NCBI GenBank assembly: GCA_023554435.1
Contig: JAMJQV010000033.1
Location: 1 to 13,849, forward strand
Source of the DNA: Gemmatimonadota bacterium
Lineage (GTDB): Bacteria > Gemmatimonadota > Gemmatimonadetes > Palauibacterales > Palauibacteraceae
DNA: 13,849 nt
Reading direction: 5' to 3'
Shown here: in pieces, positions 7,172 to 13,849 of the stretch
How the letters are laid out: each line of letters begins with the position of its first letter
Position numbering within the stretch: the stretch's first letter is position 1
Made by a program: the position numbers and the translations under genes
The notes under the pieces: model-generated
What the model was told of the DNA's origin: nothing
The model's input: the letters and a program-made list of their open reading frames with translations, nothing else
The model's database searches: none

Positions 7172-7172
7172 G

Positions 7173-7201
7173 CCCCGGCTCGAAGTCCGTTCGGGCTGGG
7201 G
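7173..7201 (+). terminator. Hairpin directly after thiC, likely terminator
   Basis: Two nucleotides after the thiC stop, CCCCGGCTCGAA (7173-7184) pairs with TTCGGGCTGGGG (7190-7201) over 12 positions, two of them G-U, around the 5-nt loop GTCCG. A pyrimidine-rich stretch (7202-7220) follows but with few consecutive T. Stem strength and position favour a terminator. The remaining gap to the next gene (to 7425) contains an AT-rich island at about 7295-7325, the likely promoter area of the peptidase gene, without a clear -35/-10 pair. Confidence 0.6.
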
Positions 7202-7425
7202 TCCGGCCCCTTCTTCCTCGTCCATCGACTTGAGGCGTTCCACCACGCTCGGGTCGTTGCGTCCCGTTGGGCTCCTGCGCCGAAAGAGCAGTCTATCCCA
7301 TAACTACATATGAGGTTTGAAGATACGGGATCGAGCGACGGATTCTCCAGTTGGAATGTCCCTTGCGGCACTACCACAGGTTCAGCGCGACCCCGACGAC
7401 GACCTTTGATCAGAGGCTTCAGGCC

Positions 7426-9573
7426 ATGCGAAGATTCTCAGCCACGTTCCTGACCCTGCCGGTGGCTCTGCTGCTGGCGGCGTGCGGCGAACCGACCCCG
7501 GACTACGAGGCGACCGACTTGAGCGACAACGTCCTGCTGGCGGAATGGACCGGCCCGTACGGCGGTGTTCCGGCCTTCGACAAGATGGATCTCGCGGCCG
7601 TGAAGCCGGCGCTCGAGAAGGGCATGGAACTCGAGCTCGCGGAGATCGACGCGATCGCGAACAACGAGGAACCGCCCACGTTCGAGAACACGATCGTCGC
7701 CCTGGAAGGTGTCGGGAAGGACCTCGATCGGGTAGGGACGTATCGCGGCATCTGGAGCTCCAACATGTCGTCGCCCGAGTACCGCGAAATCCAGATGGAG
7801 ATGGCGCCGAAGATGGCCGCGCACCGGACGAAGATCACCCAGAACGAAGCCCTGTTCGATCGCATCCGGACGGTGTGGGAAAGCGATGAGATAGAAGACC
7901 TGCGTCCGGACCAGCAACGCCTGGCATGGCTGGTGTACGACGGTTTCGCCCGAAACGGCGCTACGCTCGAGGGCGAGGCCAGGGAGCGCTACGCGGCGAT
8001 CAACCAGGAGCTGGCGGAGCTGCATACCCGGTACGGGAACAACGTGCTGGCCGACGAGGAGGGCTACGTCACGTACCTCTCCGAGGACCAGCTGAGCGGC
8101 CTGCCGGAGGCGTTCGCGGCTGCTGCAGCTGCGGCGGCCGCAGATCGGGGACGCGAGGGCGAGTACGCCATCACCAACACCCGCTCGTCGATGGACCCGT
8201 TCCTCACCTTCTCCGACGAGCGCGAGCTGCGCGAGCAGGTCTGGCGCACCTATTACAGCCGCGGGGACAACGGGGATGAGCACGACAACAACGCCCTGAT
8301 TCCGCGTATCCTGGAGCTGCGTAACGAGAGAGTCCAGCTTCTCGGCTACGACAACTACGCAGCGTGGCGCCTCGAGAATCGCATGGCGAAAGAACCTGGC
8401 AGGGTGTTCGAGTTTCTGGAGGCCGTGTGGGCCGCGTCCACGGCTAGGGTGGCGGAAGAAGTGGCCGACATGCAGGCGATCGCCGACGCCGAGGGCGCCG
8501 GGATCACCATCGAGCCGTGGGACTACCGGTACTACGCCGAAAAGGTGCGCCAGGCGAAGTACGATCTCGATTCCGACGAGGTGAAGCAGTACTTGCAGCT
8601 CGACAACCTGATTGCCGCGATGCACTTCGTGGCTGGCGAGTTGTTCCAGTTCCATTTCTCGCAGATCACCGATGGATCCGTACCGGTGTGGCACGAGGAC
8701 GTCACGGTGTGGGAGGTGACGAACCGGAACACGGGCGAACACGTGGGCGTGTGGTACCTGGATCCGTTCGCCCGGCCCGGAAAGCGGTCCGGCGCCTGGG
8801 CCACGACCTACCGGAGCCACGAGACGTACGACGGCCTGAAGACCACGCTCGGCTCGAACAACTCCAACTTCATCAAGGGCGCTCCGGGTGAGCCGGTCCT
8901 GATTTCATGGGACGACGCCGAGACCCTGTTCCACGAGTTCGGGCACGCGCTGCACTACCTGTCGTCCAACGTGGCGTACCCGAGACTGAACGGCGGCGTG
9001 CGCGACTACACGGAGCTCCAGTCTCAGCTGATGGAGCGCTGGCTGCAGACCGACGAGGTGATCGACAACTACCTGGTTCACGTCGACACTGGAGAGCCGA
9101 TTCCCGACGAGCTCGTGGCCAAGATCCGCAACGCGGCCACGTTCAACCAGGGATTCGAGACGACCGAGTACACGGCCTCGGCGATCATGGACATGAAGTA
9201 CCACACCATGGACCCGTCGGGTCTCGATGTGGACGCGTTCGAGCGTGAAACCCTGGCCGAGCTCGGATTGCCGGGCGAAATCGTCATGCGGCACCGGAGC
9301 CCGCACTTCACGCACGCCTTTTCCGGAGAGGGCTATTCCGCGGGTTACTACAGCTATGACTGGGCCGAAGTCCTCGTCGCCGACGCCGCGGAGGCGTTCG
9401 CGGAGGCACCCGGTGGGTTCTACGACCCGGAGGTGGCGGCGGCGATGGTCGAGCACCTGTACGCGGTCCGGAACGCGGTGGACCCGGCGGACGCGTATCG
9501 GGCCTTCCGAGGCCGGGACGCGACCGTGGACGCGCTGATGCGGGCACGAGGATTTCCGGTTCCGGGCGAGTGA
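7426..9573 (+). CDS. M3 family zinc metallopeptidase (Dcp/oligopeptidase A-like), predicted lipoprotein
   Basis: Zinc oligopeptidase of family M3, about 715 residues, the normal size for Dcp/thimet-type enzymes. The catalytic site is H503-E-F-G-H507 (LFHEFGHALH), with the third ligand E530 in DYTELQSQLMERW. The substrate-side tail motif H630-AFSGEGYSAGYYSYDWAE (630-648) carries the expected histidine and tyrosines. Residues 1-20 (MRRFSATFLTLPVALLLAAC) are a lipoprotein signal with lipobox LAAC; the residue after C20 is Gly, compatible with outer-membrane sorting. The start at 7426 is set by that signal; upstream codons in frame do not encode one. Oddities: nine consecutive alanines at 231-239, in a region that is often Ala-rich in the family, and Gln where most M3 enzymes have Pro in ExPSQ. 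Likely role: cleavage of oligopeptides in the periplasm or at the outer membrane. The dehalogenase-like gene follows after 10 nt. Confidence 0.93.
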   Translation: MRRFSATFLTLPVALLLAACGEPTPDYEATDLSDNVLLAEWTGPYGGVPAFDKMDLAAVKPALEKGMELELAEIDAIANNEEPPTFENTIVALEGVGKDLDRVGTYRGIWSSNMSSPEYREIQMEMAPKMAAHRTKITQNEALFDRIRTVWESDEIEDLRPDQQRLAWLVYDGFARNGATLEGEARERYAAINQELAELHTRYGNNVLADEEGYVTYLSEDQLSGLPEAFAAAAAAAAADRGREGEYAITNTRSSMDPFLTFSDERELREQVWRTYYSRGDNGDEHDNNALIPRILELRNERVQLLGYDNYAAWRLENRMAKEPGRVFEFLEAVWAASTARVAEEVADMQAIADAEGAGITIEPWDYRYYAEKVRQAKYDLDSDEVKQYLQLDNLIAAMHFVAGELFQFHFSQITDGSVPVWHEDVTVWEVTNRNTGEHVGVWYLDPFARPGKRSGAWATTYRSHETYDGLKTTLGSNNSNFIKGAPGEPVLISWDDAETLFHEFGHALHYLSSNVAYPRLNGGVRDYTELQSQLMERWLQTDEVIDNYLVHVDTGEPIPDELVAKIRNAATFNQGFETTEYTASAIMDMKYHTMDPSGLDVDAFERETLAELGLPGEIVMRHRSPHFTHAFSGEGYSAGYYSYDWAEVLVADAAEAFAEAPGGFYDPEVAAAMVEHLYAVRNAVDPADAYRAFRGRDATVDALMRARGFPVPGE

Positions 9574-9583
9574 TGGGCCTGCC

Positions 9584-10948
9584 GTGATCACGCTGGATCT
9601 GCTGCTCGTGCTGGTCGGGGTCGCGCTGTTTGCGGCCCTGGCCTGGGCGGCGGTCGAATCGGTCAGCGAGGATGAGCCGAGAGCGGCCAAGCGGCTCTTT
9701 GGCCTGGCCCTGATGGCACCGCTTCCGTTCCTCGCCGTGACCTCCCTTCCGGGCAACGCCGGGCAGTCCAGCGGCTTGATTCTCCTGGGACTGACGGCCC
9801 TGGGAGCGATCGCTCTCGTGGTGCCCACCGGTTCGAAGCATCGGGCTGAGCGAGACACTCCCACCACGCGCATCGATGAACGGGACATCATGTTCTCGCG
9901 CGCCCGCCTGGAACCGGGTACCGAGCGGTTCGACGCCTACTACGCGGAGAAACCGGAGCACCGGGAGCCGGACGATCGATTCCGCGCCCAGCCGGGACTC
10001 CTGAGGCCCGGATCCTCGCACTACGACCCGTACATGTTCGCTGCGGCGGACGCCAGCTTCGAGACTATCGCCGAGCTGCACTCGATGGTGGACGGGCCGG
10101 TCGCTCCGGAGCGGCAGGCTCCGGATCCTCCGGCGATCTCGAGGTTCGTTCGGGAGTGGGCGCTCAAGCTCGGAGCCGTGGACGCAGGCATCACCCAGCT
10201 CCGGGACTACCACAAGTACACGACGGTGGGACGAGGTCGGCAGTACGGACAGCCCGTGCGGCTGGATCACAGGTACGCCATCGCGCTGACGGTCGAGATG
10301 TCGAAGGAAATGATCGACCGCGCCCCGCGTGGACCCACCGTGATGGAGTCGGCCCAGCAGTACATGGATTCCGGGGCCATCGCCGTGCAGCTCGCCCAGT
10401 TCATCCGGAACCTGGGGTATCCCGCCCGGGCGCACATCGACGGCAACTACCGGGTCGTCTGCCCCCTGGTCGCTCGCGACGCCGGTCTGGGCGAGATCGG
10501 CCGAATGGGCCTGCTGATGACGCCTCGCCTCGGCCCCCGCGTGCGGCTGGCCGTGGTGACCACGGACTTACCCCTGGTAGTCAGCGAACGCGATCCGGAG
10601 CACTCGGTGCTCGATTTCTGCTCGATCTGCGAGAAATGCGCCGACGTCTGTCCCAGCCAGTCGATCAGCCGGGGCCTTCGGACCGAGATCGACGGCGCCT
10701 TGAGATGGCAGATCGACTCGGAAGGCTGCTTCACGTACTGGAGCAAGATCGGGACGGACTGCGCGCGCTGCATGTCGGCGTGTCCGTATTCGCATCCGGA
10801 CAACCCGATGCACAACGCCGTGCGCTTCCTGATCCGGAATTCGGGCCTGACCCGGCGGATGGCGCTGGCCGCTGACGACTACCTGTACGGCCGCCGCCCG
10901 CCTCCGGCCGAGGTCACGCGCTGGATGGACGTGAGACGCGGGTCGTGA
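9584..10948 (+). CDS. Membrane-anchored reductive-dehalogenase-like (RdhA/QueG superfamily) Fe-S protein
   Basis: 454 residues from a GTG start. Three hydrophobic helices at about 4-24, 37-55 and 62-81 precede a soluble domain of the cobalamin-dependent reductive dehalogenase type. The cobalamin-domain signature AGLGEIGRMGLLMTP (300-314) followed by GPRVRLAVVTTDLPL (317-331) is the RdhA version; QueG has AGLGWIGK here. Two [4Fe-4S] motifs follow: C346-x2-C349-x2-C352-x3-C356-P, then C382-x10-C393-x2-C396-x3-C400-P. There is no twin-arginine signal and no neighbouring rdhB-like anchor gene. The basic stretch after helix 3 (SKHRAER) suggests, by the positive-inside rule, a cytoplasmic catalytic domain. 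RdhA-like proteins with N-terminal membrane helices are known from genomics, as I recall, with unproven substrates. Possible roles are removal of halogen from organohalides or another B12-dependent reduction. Ten nt after the peptidase gene, so probably co-transcribed; no strong ribosome-binding site is seen. Confidence 0.85.
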   Translation: MITLDLLLVLVGVALFAALAWAAVESVSEDEPRAAKRLFGLALMAPLPFLAVTSLPGNAGQSSGLILLGLTALGAIALVVPTGSKHRAERDTPTTRIDERDIMFSRARLEPGTERFDAYYAEKPEHREPDDRFRAQPGLLRPGSSHYDPYMFAAADASFETIAELHSMVDGPVAPERQAPDPPAISRFVREWALKLGAVDAGITQLRDYHKYTTVGRGRQYGQPVRLDHRYAIALTVEMSKEMIDRAPRGPTVMESAQQYMDSGAIAVQLAQFIRNLGYPARAHIDGNYRVVCPLVARDAGLGEIGRMGLLMTPRLGPRVRLAVVTTDLPLVVSERDPEHSVLDFCSICEKCADVCPSQSISRGLRTEIDGALRWQIDSEGCFTYWSKIGTDCARCMSACPYSHPDNPMHNAVRFLIRNSGLTRRMALAADDYLYGRRPPPAEVTRWMDVRRGS

Positions 10949-11111
10949 CGACAGCCGACTCGTCCCGACCGGTCAGGCTGCCCGTGCTGCGGCTGAAACG
11001 GCATGGTCTTGCTCCTTCTGCATCGAAACCTGCGCGACCGGTTCATCGTCCTCTTGTGTATGCGCAACGGATCGTCCTCACCGGACACCGATCGCTCCGA
11101 ACTTCCCCGCT

Positions 11112-11134
11112 GCGAGCGACCTCCCCTCGCTCGC
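11112..11134 (+). promoter_or_regulatory. Leader hairpin before the CocE-type hydrolase gene
   Basis: Perfect 8-bp stem GCGAGCGA (11112-11119) / TCGCTCGC (11127-11134) with the loop CCTCCCC. It lies 15 nt before the GAGG ribosome-binding site (11150-11153). The first four loop bases (CCTC) are complementary to that GAGG, so a loop-to-RBS contact is possible. It could equally end transcription coming from the dehalogenase-like gene, although no T-run follows. Nothing else recognisable is in the 213-nt gap. Confidence 0.4.
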
Positions 11135-11161
11135 GCAGACGCCAACAGTGAGGTCTGTATC

Positions 11162-13357
11162 ATGGTTCCCTGCATGACGCGCAGCCGGCGTTCTGCCAGC
11201 CGCCTATTACTTCTGTTCGCACTGATTCTCACGTGGCCGACCGTCGCCCTCGCGCAGGACGTGACCGGCGACTGGCACGGCGTCATGGACGTGGGCGCGG
11301 CCGGCCTCGTCTTCACCCTGCACGTAAGCGCTGCCGAGGACGGCTACACGGCGACGATGGACGTACCCGACCAGGGCGCCATGGGAGTCCCGGTCGACTT
11401 CGCGTTGTCCGATGGCGTGGTCACCTGGGGGCTCGCCGCGGCCGGAGTGAGCTACGAGGGAGCCGTCGACCCCGCCTTCACGAAGATCACCGGTTCGTTC
11501 AGCCAGGCCGGGCAGAGCTTCGACCTCGTCTTCGGGCGCGAGGAGCTCGCGGCGCCTCGCGGCAGCAGCGAGTGGAACAGGGAGCGTCTCTCGAAGACAG
11601 AGGCCTACATCACGATGCGCGACGGCGTGCGCCTGTTCACGTCGTTCTATGTACCGAAGGATACGACGCAGACCTACCCGATTCTGCTGATGCGGACCCC
11701 CTACAACTCGGAGCCTGCGGGAGAGGAGCGCTTCAACTACTTCGTGGGCATCTTCGCGGACCTCGTGGAAGCCGGCTACATCCTCGCGTTCCAGGACGTG
11801 CGAGGGAAGTACATGAGCGAGGGCGAGTTCGTGGACGTGCGCCCCCAGAATCCGAACCGGCAGTCGCCCGAGGACATCGACGAGAGCACGGACACCTACG
11901 ACACGGTGGAGTGGCTGGTGAACAACGTCCCGCACAACAACGGGCGGGTGGGCATCTTCGGCGTGTCGTATCCCGGATTCTACGCCACGGTGTCGCTACC
12001 CGGGGCTCACCCGGCGCTGAAGGCCGTGTCCCCGCAGGCACCGGTCACCAACTGGTTCATCGGGGACGACTTCCATCACAACGGCGCTTTTTTCCTGATG
12101 GACGCGTTCTCGTTCTACTCGTCCTTCGGCCGACCCCGACCTGAGCCGACCCGCCAGGGCAACGCCCAGTTCCAGTGGCCGAACCGGGATTCCTACGACT
12201 TCTTCCTGCGGCTCGGCCCGATCAAGAACGTCGAGGCGAAGTTCTTCGGCGACAGCATCAAGTTCTGGTCGGAGATGATGGATCACCCGGACTACGACGA
12301 GTGGTGGCAGGCGCGCGATCCGCTGCCTCACCTGACGGACGTCACGCCCGCCGTCATGACCGTCGGAGGTCTCTTCGATGCCGAGGATTCGTACGGTCCG
12401 TACGCCGTGTACGGGGCGATCGAGGCGCAGAACCCGGATGCGGACAACCGGCTCCTGATGGGCCCGTGGTACCACGGGCAGTGGGCGTGGGACGACGGCG
12501 CCAGCCTCGGAAACGTGCACTGGGGCTCGAACACGGCCGAACGCTATAAGCAGATGGAGATGGAGTTCTTCAACTACTACCTGAAGGACGAGGGCGAGAT
12601 GACGCTGGCCGAGGCGACCATCTTCGACTCGGGGGCCAACGAGTGGAGGGAATTCGAAGCGTGGCCGCCGCCGGGGCTCGAGCCCTTCGCTCTCTACCTG
12701 CAGCCGGGGGGCGGGCTGGCCTTCGCGCCGCCTCCGCCTGGTGACAGCTTCGACGAGTACGTGGCTGATCCCGACAACCCGGTTCCCTACACCGAGGACG
12801 TCCACCTCAGGCGCACCCGCGAGTACATGACGGACGATCAGCGGTTCGCGGCTCGCCGGCCGGATGTCATGGTCTACGAATCCGAACCCCTGGAAGAGGC
12901 CGTCACCCTGGCCGGTCCGGTGATCGTGGACCTGCTGGTGAGCACGACGGGCACGGACGCCGACTACGTGGTGAAGCTGATCGACGTGTTTCCGGACGAC
13001 CTCGAGGACTATCCGGAGAACGACAAGGATGTCCCGATGGCCGGCTACCAGATGATGGTGCGCGGCGACATCCTGCGCGGGCGGTACCGGGACAGTTTCG
13101 AGCATCCCGAACCGTTCACTCCCGGCGAAGTCACACAGGTCACGTTCGAGATCCCGGCCATCCTGCACACCTTCAAGCTGGGGCACCGGATCATGATCCA
13201 GGTGCAGAACTCCTGGTTCCCGCTCGTGGACCGGAATCCGCAGGCGTTCGTGAACATCTACGAGGCCGACGAAGAGGACTTCCAGAAGGCGACGCATCGG
13301 ATCTACCACGATGCGACGCGGCCGTCGGCGGTCCGGGTGGGAATCCTGAGGGAATAG
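11162..13357 (+). CDS. Secreted CocE/NonD family hydrolase (X-Pro dipeptidyl-peptidase S15 type) with extra N-terminal beta domain
   Basis: Exported alpha/beta hydrolase, 731 residues. Residues 1-32 are a signal peptide (basic MTRSRRSASR region, then LLLLFALILTWPTVALAQ). A roughly 95-residue beta-rich domain begins DVTGDWHGVMD (33-128). The S15 catalytic domain follows (about 135-450), with nucleophile S269 in GVSYPG, acid D406 in GLFDAED and base H438 in GPWYHGQW. The C-terminal half from about 510 is the jelly-roll domain of the X-Pro peptidase/CocE family. Substrate not known: family members cleave X-Pro peptides, cocaine-like esters or beta-lactam side chains. The ATG at 11162 has GAGG with an 8-nt spacer; the ATG at 11174 lacks one, and frame-open codons further upstream run through the leader hairpin. 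It lies 213 nt after the dehalogenase-like gene, probably its own unit, and converges with the ABC-F gene 36 nt away. Confidence 0.92.
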   Translation: MVPCMTRSRRSASRLLLLFALILTWPTVALAQDVTGDWHGVMDVGAAGLVFTLHVSAAEDGYTATMDVPDQGAMGVPVDFALSDGVVTWGLAAAGVSYEGAVDPAFTKITGSFSQAGQSFDLVFGREELAAPRGSSEWNRERLSKTEAYITMRDGVRLFTSFYVPKDTTQTYPILLMRTPYNSEPAGEERFNYFVGIFADLVEAGYILAFQDVRGKYMSEGEFVDVRPQNPNRQSPEDIDESTDTYDTVEWLVNNVPHNNGRVGIFGVSYPGFYATVSLPGAHPALKAVSPQAPVTNWFIGDDFHHNGAFFLMDAFSFYSSFGRPRPEPTRQGNAQFQWPNRDSYDFFLRLGPIKNVEAKFFGDSIKFWSEMMDHPDYDEWWQARDPLPHLTDVTPAVMTVGGLFDAEDSYGPYAVYGAIEAQNPDADNRLLMGPWYHGQWAWDDGASLGNVHWGSNTAERYKQMEMEFFNYYLKDEGEMTLAEATIFDSGANEWREFEAWPPPGLEPFALYLQPGGGLAFAPPPPGDSFDEYVADPDNPVPYTEDVHLRRTREYMTDDQRFAARRPDVMVYESEPLEEAVTLAGPVIVDLLVSTTGTDADYVVKLIDVFPDDLEDYPENDKDVPMAGYQMMVRGDILRGRYRDSFEHPEPFTPGEVTQVTFEIPAILHTFKLGHRIMIQVQNSWFPLVDRNPQAFVNIYEADEEDFQKATHRIYHDATRPSAVRVGILRE

Positions 13358-13393
13358 CGCGGCGAGGAAGACCGGCGGCGGGTCGAAGGCGGG

Positions 13394-13849
13394 CTAACCC
13401 AGCTCCTCTTCGACCCGTTGCCACTCGTCCATCAGGCTCTCGACCTCGGATTGGAGCCGCGCGCGCTCTTCTTCGAGTCCCCGTACGTCGCCGCGATCGG
13501 TCGTCTCATAGAAGGTCGGGTCCGCGAACTTCGCATCGATACCCGCCACCAGGCTCTCTGTCTCTTCGATCTTGCCCGTGATCTCGTCGAGTCGCCGTTT
13601 CGCCGCCTTCCGAGCCCCTGCGTCCGACTTACCGCCGGCGCCACCCTTCTTCCGCCGCTCAATCTTCTCGACCTTCTTCTTCGTCCGGGCCTTCAGGACG
13701 ACCGTGTCCACGTCGAGGTGATCGTCACCGCAGAAGTGCACGTAGTCCTCGTACGTGCCGTGATAGTCCCGTATTCCCTCCGCCGTGATCTCGACGATCC
13801 GATCCGCGAGACGCGAGACGAACCAGCGATCGTGCGATACCAGGATCAG
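13394..13849 (-). CDS. ABC-F family ATPase, C-terminal end (5' part outside window)
   Basis: The last 151 residues of a soluble duplicated-ATPase protein; the frame is open to the right edge. The first visible residues, [19 protein letters not shown], contain the H-loop histidine (H6) of the second nucleotide-binding domain and the SHDR pattern of ABC-F proteins. YHGTYEDY follows, the usual ABC-F segment after the ATPase core. Then comes a very basic linker (about 55-85, rich in Lys/Arg with GGAGG) and a C-terminal coiled coil (about 85-150) like the CTD of Uup/YdiF-type members. ABC-F proteins act on the ribosome in translation control, stalled-ribosome rescue or antibiotic protection; Uup-type C-terminal domains also bind DNA. 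The subgroup cannot be settled from this part. The GTG at 13741 is internal, not the start. Confidence 0.92.
   Translation of the reverse strand: MILVSHDRWFVSRLADRIVEITAEGIRDYHGTYEDYVHFCGDDHLDVDTVVLKARTKKKVEKIERRKKGGAGGKSDAGARKAAKRRLDEITGKIEETESLVAGIDAKFADPTFYETTDRGDVRGLEEERARLQSEVESLMDEWQRVEEELG

Noticed and set aside
7438..8820. Long open frame (460 codons) antisense to the M3 peptidase
   Set aside because: Shadow frame typical of high-GC DNA; composition rich in Arg/Val/His with no domain, and the plus-strand gene has clear catalytic motifs.
9308..10435. Open frame (375 codons) antisense to the junction of peptidase and dehalogenase-like genes
   Set aside because: Pro/Arg-rich noise spanning two well-supported plus-strand genes.
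9584..10948. Epoxyqueuosine reductase QueG
   Set aside because: QueG lacks N-terminal membrane helices and has AGLGWIGK where this protein has AGLGEIGR; the following TDLPL region also fits RdhA better.
11996..13309. Long open frame (437 codons) antisense to the CocE-type hydrolase
   Set aside because: Same shadow effect; the plus strand encodes an intact S15 hydrolase.
1..13849. Mobile elements, CRISPR arrays, tRNA or rRNA genes
   Set aside because: No transposase or integrase, no regular repeat-spacer array and no tRNA-like cloverleaf was seen on either strand.

Overview
The window is a high-GC, gene-dense stretch of a bacterial chromosome with no tRNA, rRNA, CRISPR array or insertion sequence that I can see. 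The gene mix suggests a free-living Gram-negative bacterium, probably Gemmatimonadota or a similar soil/marine phylum: an ADOP-type (MacB/FtsX-like) permease, a secreted six-bladed PD40 propeller, a secreted class-C beta-lactamase-like serine hydrolase, a lipoprotein M3 peptidase, a secreted CocE/X-Pro-type hydrolase and a predicted outer-membrane barrel. The phylum is an inference from gene content, not from a marker gene.

Layout. (1) Positions 3-1382 (+) hold the C-terminal part of an ADOP permease. (2) Positions 1405-5237 hold five minus-strand genes, read right to left: serine hydrolase, PD40 propeller, 64-residue zinc-ribbon protein, four-helix DUF2177 membrane protein, and outer-membrane barrel. 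Hydrolase and propeller lie 22 nt apart. DUF2177 and barrel genes overlap by 29 nt and have their own promoter region, with two 11-bp-period direct repeats that look like an operator. (3) Positions 5426-13357 (+) hold thiC, the M3 peptidase lipoprotein, a membrane-anchored reductive-dehalogenase-like two-[4Fe-4S] protein 10 nt behind it, and the CocE-type hydrolase. (4) From 13394 to the window edge (-) lies the C-terminal end of an ABC-F ATPase.

How the genes fit together. Three secreted or lipoprotein hydrolases (serine hydrolase, M3 peptidase, CocE/S15 type) plus a periplasmic propeller suggest peptide or ester scavenging outside the cytoplasm. ThiC makes the thiamine pyrimidine. Its upstream region carries no recognisable TPP riboswitch but does carry a strong 12-bp hairpin. 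The most unusual gene is the reductive-dehalogenase-like protein (9584-10948): it has three N-terminal membrane helices, no Tat signal and no separate membrane anchor gene. The best regulatory lead is the repeat-bearing promoter of the DUF2177/barrel pair, whose repeat spacing recalls CarH/LitR-type (B12/light) MerR operators.

Starts were chosen from ribosome-binding sites and signal peptides. Two genes (serine hydrolase and thiC) most likely start at TTG, and the dehalogenase-like gene at GTG. No gene-free stretch exceeds 300 bases.
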